Source of the DNA: Knoxdaviesia capensis
Taxonomy: Eukaryota; Ascomycota; Sordariomycetes; Microascales; Gondwanamycetaceae
NCBI GenBank assembly: GCA_001510575.1
Contig: LNGK01000016.1
Location: 62,001-126,000, forward strand
Direction: 5' to 3'
Length of the DNA: 64,000 bases
The notes under the pieces were generated by a model, which had not been told where the DNA came from, ran no database searches, and saw only the letters and a list, made by a program, of their open reading frames with translations. Position 1 is the stretch's first letter, and each line of letters begins with the position of its first letter. Shown here one piece after another: positions 55,403 through 64,000 of this stretch. Made by a program: the position numbers and the translations under genes.

Positions 55403-58400
55403 TTAGAACGCCGACCGGGTTCGAATGTCCTAGATAGAAGAAACAGAAGTCTGGATTAGCCACATTATCCTTGAATATATAGGGCAGCGTCGATGTTGCA
55501 ACTTACCGAGATCTTGCGCTCAATTTCCCGCACCGACCGATCCAGCTCACCCGCAATGGTCAGTTTCTTATCATTGGGGAGCAGCGTGAACCGTTCGCAC
55601 AGATCGCCGTCAATCACACCCTTCGCCGGCACGTAGCAGCCGCGGTACATCAAGTGATCGCGGCCAGCCAGCGGCGGGTCCTCCGTCCGCATATGCGCCT
55701 CCAGCGACTGGAAGAAGTCCACGTCTTCGCGGCTGACAAACGGAATCAGCACGCCGATCGTTCCAAGCAGTCCGCTCCACAGCAGCACGTCCTGGCCACC
55801 AACCGTCAGATTCGTCTTGCACATCGACGTCGGGACATCCTGGGTGAACAAGTGCACCATGCAATCCAAGCGCGTTGACTGGCCGTGCAGATAATCCCGC
55901 GCATGCATCAGGTGTTGGCCGACCTGGTCCTCGTCAGCCTCCTTGCTGCTCTTGTCCGGGCACCGGACAATCCACAGGTTGCCGAACTTGTCACCACCCG
56001 CTACCGACTCGTAATCCACCATGACCGTGCACGTGGTCCATCGGTTGATGTTGTCGTCGGCAAATGGAATGATCTTGTTGGTAACCGGCTTGTATACAAG
56101 GAAAGTCACTCCTTGCATGACATCACCGGCAATGATTCGCATGTTCTGCACATTGAGCGAGATGATGGTGTGGCAGGCAAGCTCGGTCTGCGCCTTTCGC
56201 AGCATCTGCTTCATTCCGAGATCGTATATCCGGACCGTCTTGCCAACAGCCACGAGCAGCTTTCCTTGGAACGGCACCATGGCTGTCGGGGGCTCTTCCA
56301 CCTTGGTGGTATGAATAAACTGCAGCTCTTTACCGTCGTCAAGGAATCGATACACATGGATGTATCCCTCGGTGAATTGGCGCGGGTTCAGCACCACATC
56401 CTTGCCAGTTCCCACCACCAGGAAGTGCTCACTGTCTTGGCTTGTGAATGGCACCACCGCAGCCGAAGTTGCCGCCTCGTTGTTGGTGAAATCAATGGTC
56501 TGTAGTACAGTTGAAGTGTCGCTGGCAGGATCGATAACGCTGATACACGACGCCCAACGGCCGCGGCCCTTGGGATATCCGAAATCGGCAGGCGGGAGAA
56601 TATTCGCATCTCCGTTGACAACTCCGGGTGCCGATAACAGCTGAGCGCGTAGCTCTGGGGCTAGTGTGTTGTTCTCAGCTTCAATAGTGTAGAAAACGGG
56701 GAAGTCTGGGTTCTTGACAAGCGCTCTCGGGGTGTAGGTAAGCGGGATCGACGACTGAGTAAGAGTGTCCGCAAGATTCTCGACGGAGAAGATTCTGTTA
56801 TGTAGCCTCGCAGTTAGCAACGGCGTGACCAACAAAGCGTAGTAAACATAAAAAAAGAAGACTGAAAAGCCTTTTTCAGTAGGAACCATTGGGAAAAATG
56901 TTGCGTAAAAACCGCATTGCACGAAGGCTTCGGATCCCGTTTCTCATCATCTTGGCTGTAGTCAAAGGACACAGAACCCTGTTATAGAGCCTGCGTAGGG
57001 GGAGGGATATGCTCGAGCACAGCTAACCTTAGACTTTGGCCTTGAATGCCCACAACTCCTTCCTCACACTGCTCGCTGGTAAAGTTCCAGCCCCATTCCA
57101 AATCCACATAATTAAGTGGCGTAACCACAAACCCTCGCGAGATCGGATCCGCGTAGCCCAACCACGGTCGCGAGCTGAGGCCGAGGACGCATGTCCGCTT
57201 CTGAACGGTGACTTGGAACAGCTTGACGGGCTTGGGCCCTAGGAACTTCTGTCTGGTGTCCGTCAGTTCACCAGTCACCTCGTCCAGCACTGTGCGTAGG
57301 TACACGCCCGAGTGCAAGCCGATGTGCAAGTACAGCGTCAATCCGCCGCCGGCCGCCGAGTCTTCCATGGTGATCACCGCCAGGGAAGACGGCGCGGCCG
57401 TCAGCGCCTGAACCGACTTGCTCTCCAGTGTTGAGTCTGGGTCTAGACTCAGAATGCGCACTGTGCGGTCGTCGCAACCAACGGCAAGGTACGAGCTTCG
57501 CCGCCGACCAACGGGGACATCGCCGAGACTGAGGCACGTCACCGTGCCAAACATTTCCTTCTTCTCGTCATACTCAGCAAGCGAGCCGTCGGTATCCAGC
57601 TCAAAGTACACGATCTCACCCGACGTCAGCGCGATGGCGACCTGGCTCTCGTTCGTGGCAGCAGCGACAATAGATCTGTGCTGCGGGGTGGCCCACTCGT
57701 TGACCTCGCCGTTAATGATGTGGCGGATGCCCTTGGGGTGGACTTGAATCAAACCATCTTCACCGAGAAGTTGTGCCGCGAGGGTCGGCACATTTGTGAG
57801 GAAACCGGAGTCTCCAACTTCTTCGACCGTCTCACCGATGCTTAGTACCAGAGTGCCGTTGGCGAACGACAACACGATATAGGCGTCATACTGGTCTTCG
57901 CGGCTGAGCTTCAAGGTCCATACAGCGGACGGGATACCCGGCAGTTCAGACGAGACAATCTCGTTCACCTCCAGGCCGTGACGGATTGTCCGGAAAGAAC
58001 TCCGGGCGCCGGTTCCGGAAGCTGTGTATATTTGCGGTGCGTCTTCTCCAGTGAGATTCGCAACCTTGAGGTCCATCAAGGGGTTTAGCGAATCTATACT
58101 CTCAACCAGTGCCAAGTTCTCCATGGCCCGGAGGTGAAAGTACACGGCATCATATGACGCCCGCGGATCAGGCGAGAAGTCATCGCTTGTGAACTCCAGC
58201 TCCTCGTCGTCATCTCCAAGCTTCTCGAACTGGTAGAACAAGTGGTTTCCAGATTGGCAAGCAACGTATAGAAATCCACTTTTCAGGATACATAGGCTAG
58301 TAGCCAGAGGAACAGTGTCGAAGTACTTGATCTTGAGTCGCCGCACCTCGCCAGTAAGTTTTCCGTCGCGGTCTTCGGCCATCTCAATGGTTACCTTGAA

Positions 58401-59466
58401 CAGGTCACCGTCTTCGGTTTGGAGCAGGAAAAAGAAGGCTCCAGCACTGCCCTTGAGCTTGTGCATAACACCGGCTGCAATAGAGCGCTTTCGCGATGGG
58501 TCTTCGGTAGCACCCCGGCGGCGAGGAATTGCTACACGGAACGGATCTTGGTTGGAGTGGCGGTAAGTGATGCTCTCTTCACCACAAACCAGAACACCGC
58601 TTGGGCCGTCGTTGCCACCGGGGATCTGGAAGAGTAACGAGGCAGTAGGATCGACAGCGTCGGACCACTTGCGCACAACGTGGTTCAGACCGAGATCTAG
58701 TTCGTAGTACACAAGCTGGGTCTCGACTTCATCGACAGCCTGGCCGGTGGGGTCTTGGTCGGAGTCAGTGTAGTCCGTTTCGAGAGTAGCGAAGACGGGG
58801 TTCGCATAGCCGACATCGAGAGCCACCAGCGATAGGACGTGAACGCCGGGCTTATGGGCCTCGAGCGGAGAGCTGATTGTCAGTTCGGCCTGGGCATTGC
58901 GGTTGAGCACATAGACGAGCTTGTTCTTCTCAATGGAGGCAATCAAACAGGCTCGGCCCTTGGGGTCGCAGGCAAGGTACTCTCCGGGAATAACGCGACG
59001 GATGCCCGACTTGCCGAAGGTTTCCAAATGGACCCGGATGAAGCGGTTCTGGGTGGAATTGTATTCGAGGATTGTTATTCGGCCGGAGTCGGTCGCGAGA
59101 ACGAGGTAATCTGAAGGGAGAGGCAGTGGGGACTATGTTAACAGACGTCCTACAGGATGATTGACTCATCTCAAGGATGCGCGTAGCCATTGAGAAACTG
59201 GACGATTGAGTGAGGAGCTTACCTTTATTGCTACCCGCTAACCGGAATGCAGCCATAGCCCGGATGATGCCAAAAACATCATGGGACATCAACGTGATCA
59301 CCTTTCCCACAGAAGGATCGGGACGGAGCAAGGTCAGCCGCGAGCCCGACGCGGTGGCGATCAACTGCTCCTTCGTACCTGAAAACTGACCAAGAACAGC
59401 TTGCGTGATGTGAGACGGTGGCTGGATGGTCAGGGAGTACAAAAACATGTTCGAAGTGGTGGCCAT
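55403..59466 (-). CDS. RSE1: Pre-mRNA splicing factor Rse1 (SF3b130/SF3B3)
   Basis: Four exons (59223-59466, 57028-59110, 55507-56794, 55403-55429) with introns of 112, 233 and 77 bp (phases 1, 2, 0) give 1213 residues, the normal family size. Rse1 is the triple beta-propeller scaffold of the SF3b complex in U2 snRNP, which helps recognise the branch site. Diagnostic stretches are MFLYSLTIQPPSHI, LVLATDSGRITILEYN, VHLETFGKSGIRRV, EYLACDPKGRACLI, DLEWGWNF, PLTYTPRALV and the C-terminal GELDRSVREIERKI. The apparent stop after this is in an intron: a 27-bp last exon (acceptor TATCTAG) gives DIRTRSAF, matching the conserved end. The same propeller family includes DDB1 and CPSF160, but these motifs fit SF3B3. 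Confidence 0.96.
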
Positions 59467-61517
59467 GATTGCGGTTTGGTGGAGGGCCGAGCCTCCAAAA
59501 GGGGAAAAGAGAGGGACGCAGCTGAGGATCTATCGGGAAGAAAGAGAGATTATGGAGATGGGTTATGTTGATATAGAAGAGGCCATATTACAGGCGAACC
59601 GATATGTAATGACAGCAAAAACACGGGCTGAAAACAAAAGGTGATGGGCAATTGGGCTTTGGATGACTCCAAAAGCTGCAAAAATAGAGAAGACGTTAGA
59701 AAAGGTTGGAGAGAGCTTCAGAAATTTCAGCGAATTGAAAAGCAAGGCATTAAACGGAGAAAAAAAAATATCTGTGAGTCAGCAAATGTGGCTGGTATGG
59801 AGCAAGTGGGGCGTTTGGGGCGTTTTGCCGGCTTCTGTGGCTGGTGCACAACAACAAACGTCAATAACCTGAACAATAGCTGGACCGTCCTGACATTGGG
59901 GTTTTCGTCTTCTCTTTTGGGCCCCTTCGAGCTCTGGGAGTCCGTGATAGTGCATATCGGCGGGTTCGTCTGCTATTGCCCTACCCCGCCCGATATATCT
60001 AGACTGTCCAACTTGCACTTGTGCCGATTTGTCTAATATGGAGCGCCAGACCCCGAAATCCACGCGTTCCTCGAACCACCTCGATCAACCCGCCTCGGGG
60101 CTCGTTCCGGCGTATTCTGACCACAGACGCGAGCCCTTCTCTGGTGTTTACAGTTGCGCGTCTTCAGACAATCATCCCCGCAGACCATCTGCGCCTGTCT
60201 GTTTACTGTGCGCCGGAATAAGTAGATCTTCTCCATTGCTGTTGCTGTTCAAAATGGCTAACATGGCTCGCATGTCAGGACGTCATCGCACACCCCGGAC
60301 GACATATGCCAAAATTCCACCTCCGATCTCTGAGATGCTCATCTAGTGATGGCGGCCTGAAGTGCAGTAGTCAGGAGGCATGACTACAGGCAGCTCGATG
60401 CATAGGCCGGCCGTGATTGACGTTGTCGCCTCTTATCTATATCAAGATCCCGCTTGTATCTGCCATGATATTGGCCTGTCTCTCTGCTCAGATGCTAAAC
60501 ATGCAGCCAGCGACACTTCGGGTGTCTCAAATCCCGCGGGTTGATCTGACAGAACTGTATATATTTTGCCAGACATCCCGCATTCCCAGATGGTGCTTGT
60601 CCTTGATGCCTTTCACTTCTAAGTGGATGTTGTGCCCCGCCAGATACCGACGGCCCCGGTTCAAGCTCATGCGCATTGGAACGAACGGCCACGGCAGTCA
60701 GAACTTGGCCTGAGTTTAGTCATATACTGGGACTATTCTTTGGCTCGATATCAGACTTGGGGGCGGAGGAAAATCTCGCAAAGAAGCCGTCTCTGATACG
60801 TCCTTTTGTGTAAGTGGACTTCGGTGTAAGTCAGGCCTCTCTTAATGCGCTGCCAATGCAAGACTAGTCATTATCGTAGGCCACCTTGGATATAATCCCA
60901 TTCTCTAATTGAAGTAGTATCTGGACCTATCCGTCAATCAATACCTATGGCGTGCCGCATAGCAACTTAGGCCTGGTGCATGAAGTGCTTACCACGAGAT
61001 CATATGTTCCATGCCAGAACATCCTCATCTATCTTGACGTCAAACTTAGGACCGTAGATTAGCGAGAGCTCCGCATATCAATGCAATACAGCTCTCTTCA
61101 TCAGTTAATCGCTACTCCTCACTCCAGACGCGCAACCCAATATGAGAGAAGGCGTAGGTAATCCGGGGTTAGAAGGCTTCCCTCACCACCCATCGCTGAG
61201 CACTTCAGGAATCATACTCTTCCTTTCTGGCGCATCGAAAAAATGTTTGCTTGCATAACCCCTTAAGTACGCTGATTTCTGCATGTCAGCGCGTTTTTAT
61301 GCTGTCCACGTATTTCCGGCGTTCGCGGCCAGATGAGAGTCAGATCTGAAAAAGTCTTGGGGGGAGGCGGGGGGCCTCATGGGCGGCGATTAATAGGCCG
61401 GACCGTGATTTTCCAATTTCGGTGCGAATCGCACAAACACCTTGATAAGCCTTTAAACTCTATGATGGATTGCACTTATTCGAGTAGAACCACATGCAGA
61501 AATTCCAGGCGATCAAA
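59467..61517. other. Gene-poor region upstream of RSE1
   Basis: The RSE1 promoter side followed by ~1.5 kb with no supported gene. ORFs are short and unrelated to anything I recognise; no repeat of note. Confidence 0.5.
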
Positions 61518-61712
61518 ATGAGTACCCGAAAGTGCGTTTTTGCCTTATTTTTGGCGGTGATACTTTCCGCTCCAGCCTTCGGGAGTGTTGAGGTGGAGTG
61601 TTGTGTGGGAGATTTTTTTTTGCGGGATCCCGACCAGGCCAAGCGCCCAAATATTCGGGACGGCGGCCAAGGCGCTGCACTAACAGAGTTGGCGACTGGT
61701 GGGGGGTATTGA
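61518..61712 (+). CDS. Possible small secreted peptide (doubtful)
   Basis: An ATG in good context (CAAAATGAG) opens a 64-residue frame. Its first ~23 residues look like a signal peptide (MSTRKCVFALFLAVILSAPA) with a plausible cleavage after AFG/S; the rest (VEVECCVGDFF ... ELATGGGY) is unrecognised. A T9 run lies within the frame, and there is no intron or conservation evidence. It may be chance. Confidence 0.2.
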   Translation: MSTRKCVFALFLAVILSAPAFGSVEVECCVGDFFLRDPDQAKRPNIRDGGQGAALTELATGGGY

Positions 61713-63208
61713 TTGTATGGCGGATTCGCAGCAACAATACATGTCGCTTCACCGTAAAAAGCAGATGGCTGTGTTAGCAGTCGATATCCAGAGTGCGCCT
61801 GATCTTTTTCTCAGTCTTTTTCCGATCCTCGATGCCTTTTCTTGATGATGTTGGCGATGGGTCGCTCCTTCCCCTGGTTTGTGTGGGCGGGTGGGTGTGC
61901 ATCCACGACGTGCCTGTCACATAAGATGATGTGGGCTGGCTGTTCTTTCTGTATGCGGACCCTATGCAGGAGCTGTCCAAGGAGAACTTGCTGTGACTGG
62001 TTCGGGTCTTTGTAACTCATGGCTCGCTCTTTCTTCATCTGTGTTCTTTCTGACTCGTTGTGTGCTGGTGTTGTTCGCTCCTTCCTCCTCACACTGCTCC
62101 TTCCTGGTGTTCCTTGGCTAGCGCATTTTTAGCCCCTTCCTTATTTTTGGCTCCAGAAGCTGTGGTTTTGTATGTAATGCTCCATAGTGGGCCTCGTACC
62201 AGTCCGGGTCGTCCCTTCTGTTTTTTTTCTCTTGTTCTTCGCTCCTGCCCTGCCCACCACAGCTGATGTTGATCGTTCTTTCCCGCTCTCTCCCTCTCCG
62301 TGTTCCTTCCTCTCCCCATTCTTCCTTTCCCTCTTCTTTTTTTTCCCTCCTCCGTCTCCCCTCAAACTTTCTTCTTCTTCCACCTCTCCTCTCTCTCTCT
62401 CGTTTTTTCTTCCTCCTTACATCCTCTTTTCTTCCCGCACTCTCACACTCTCACCTTCTTTTTTTTTTCCTCCTTCACCAACTCTCACTCCCTTCCTCTC
62501 TAAGGCTTCACCTTCCCGTCTTTTCTTCCTTCTTTACCCACTTCCTTCCTTCCAACGCGTCTTAATTGTTTCCGACGCAAACCGCGTATGTATTCACTTT
62601 CGCTCCTTCCTTGACTTCTCTCCCCTACCTCCTTCCCATTGTCTTACCCTGTCTTACATAACCTCAGAAGTCCATACCACGCAATCACTTTGTCTTCAAC
62701 CACGACATCGTGAATCAAGGTATTCTTCATCTTCCATCATCATCACTCCTCTTGTCATTCTTCCTACTTCCAACTTGCTCTTGATTATTTGCCTCCTCTA
62801 CCTTTAAATCGCTTCTCTCTTTTTGTGGATTCTCTATCCCACGTGTTAGTGGTTTTCCTCTGGTCTCCCACTCTAATATTTTTCCCTGTGTGCATCAGTG
62901 GTGCACGTACTATTAATATTCAAATCTCCTACTACCGATGCTACCACCACCCTTTTTTTTTCTCCCCTCTACTCTCTATCTTTTTTTCCCTTCCTCCTTC
63001 ACACGTCCCCATCTCACACTTCTGTTTTTGTCTCCTTGCCTGGACATCGACAACTACTTAGATTTTTGAACTATCGCGTTCGCAATCGCTATGCTGTACA
63101 ACATCAACTAATACGACTTATACGGTTTATCACTAGTTTTCTCTCGCTTTCTTTCTTGTCATATTGCGCCTTCTTCCGACTTTGCGGACCACAGGACTGT
63201 AGCCAGTC
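61713..63208. other. Pyrimidine-rich leader/promoter of ITC1
   Basis: From about 62220 to 63060 the plus strand is overwhelmingly C and T, with T runs at 62221, 62337, 62459 and 62951. This fits a long transcribed 5' leader. The translated frames through it (Ser/Phe/Leu/Pro-rich) are composition artefacts. Confidence 0.6.
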
Positions 63209-63947
63209 ATGGTATGTTTTCTCCCCTCTCTCTAATTGTTGTCTCTGTTTGCCTCCGTCGCCTCCGTAGCGCTTGTCTTGATCATTAACATATTTGCTTG
63301 TCTCTGTTGTCAGGTCCTCTACAAGCGGAAGCCGGTGACTTTCCCGGCCCCGCCTGCCGATGCTCCAGACGACAACACCCAGGTACGCCAGCGACTTCCT
63401 CCGGCCTCTCCACATCTCTTGCCTCGCGTTTCTCAGTTCTCTGTCATTAGTCCACGCGCGTGTAGCTTCTGCAATTATGTATACTTACTCGTCACTTTCG
63501 TCCCTGCTCTAGGTCTGGTACATTCGACAGACTGGAGAGGTCTACTTCTCCTATGACGAGTATCTCTCTCGGTCAGTATTTCCTTCCTGTCATCTTCCTT
63601 TGGTCCTATTTTTCGTGGCACCAAACTCGCCGACAAGCACTAAACCGGTGTTCACTTATCTGTTGATATTGCCCTTGCCAACTAACACGCCCCTTTTCAC
63701 TCACAACAGTATCGAATTCTACCGCCAAGTATGCTCTCTCTTTCTCTCTCGGTGCATGCATGATAGTCGTTGGCTTATCGGCTTGGGACTTTGCACATCG
63801 TCCATGTTTCCCCTCGACATTCTCTCTCACTTTCTTTTATAGCTATCCCGTCTCTCCTACTAACAAGGAATGTTTCCACAGCGCCAATTTGTGTGCCAGA
63901 TTACCGGCCAGTCGAAACTCAGCTTCTTTGACGCGCTTAAAAGCGAG
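63209..63947 (+). CDS. ITC1: Itc1/ACF1-type chromatin remodelling subunit, N-terminal WAC domain (partial)
   Basis: Five coding exons are visible: 63209-63211 (only ATG), 63314-63382, 63513-63571, 63710-63728 (19 bp) and 63882-63947. The introns are 102, 130, 138 and 153 bp, and a further GTGAGT donor at 63948 leads out of the window. Joined, they read MVLYKRKPVTFPAPPADA ... QVWYIRQTGEVYFSYDEYLSR, then IEFYRQ, then RQFVCQITGQSKLSFFDALKSE. This is the WAC (WSTF/Acf1/cbp146) domain that begins Itc1, the partner of the Isw2 ATPase. The domain binds DNA and helps nucleosome spacing and gene repression. The rest of the gene, with DDT and WHIM motifs expected, lies beyond 64000. All splice phases are consistent. 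Confidence 0.88.
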
Positions 63948-64000
63948 GTGAGTCCGCGATGTCATCTTCCCCGGTACCGCACAGAGATACATACTTACTC

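Noticed and set aside
55408..55435. GGTTCGAAT string resembling a tRNA B box
   Set aside because: It lies in and beside the RSE1 last exon and no tRNA cloverleaf can be drawn around it.
62187..62807. 206-codon Ser/Phe/Leu/Pro-rich plus-strand frame
   Set aside because: It is a product of the CT-rich leader upstream of ITC1; all frames look alike in composition.
1..64000. CRISPR arrays, bacterial operons, intact transposases or viral genes
   Set aside because: None seen; the spliced genes and domains are nuclear fungal, and no transposase, integrase or reverse-transcriptase motif was recognised.

Overview
The window looks like nuclear DNA from a filamentous ascomycete (Pezizomycotina). The genes carry short introns (about 60-240 bp) with GT..AG ends and CTAAC/CTGAC-like branch sites. 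The proteins are core eukaryotic ones (Midasin, Rse1, Tim13, Doa10, protein kinase A, Itc1) mixed with families typical of filamentous fungi: a Clr5-domain protein, a NACHT/ankyrin relic, a BBE-type FAD oxidase and an expansin-like relic. The species cannot be named from sequence alone.

Layout. 1-10.4 kb: the 3' half of the Midasin gene (+) converges on a type II NADH dehydrogenase gene (-). 10.4-13.6 kb: a decayed NACHT/ankyrin gene (-) and a short telomere-like repeat. 13.6-22 kb: an accessory block holding a prolyl-4-hydroxylase-like gene (-), an FAD monooxygenase (-), a secreted FAD-linked oxidase (+) and a broken expansin-like gene (-). 22-30.7 kb: a BTB/POZ gene (-) diverges from the Doa10 ER ubiquitin ligase gene (+). 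30.7-36 kb: gene-poor DNA with degenerate repeats, a GC hairpin and one doubtful proline-rich ORF. 36-40.7 kb: a Clr5-domain gene (+) and a CorA-like two-TM membrane protein (-). 40.7-50.3 kb: the PKA catalytic subunit (-) and a VIP36/ERGIC-53-type cargo lectin (-), separated by long non-coding stretches. 51-59.5 kb: Tim13 (+), an NSRP1-family splicing factor (-), a LysM protein with a Cys-rich N-terminus (+) and the SF3b subunit Rse1 (-). 59.5-64 kb: a long non-coding, pyrimidine-rich region leading into the 5' end of the Itc1 chromatin remodeller gene (+), which runs off the window.

The conserved genes do not form one pathway; this is ordinary eukaryotic gene order. The only candidate functional neighbourhood is the 13.6-22 kb block of secreted or redox enzymes. 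I found no convincing new biological system. The most informative observations are the two pseudogenes, the triplicated repeat and diverged duplication in the 30.7-36 kb gap, recurrent telomere-like motifs, and several micro-exons that simple ORF calling would miss.

Spliced gene structures were worked out by hand from splice signals, reading-frame continuity and family conservation; no searches were run.
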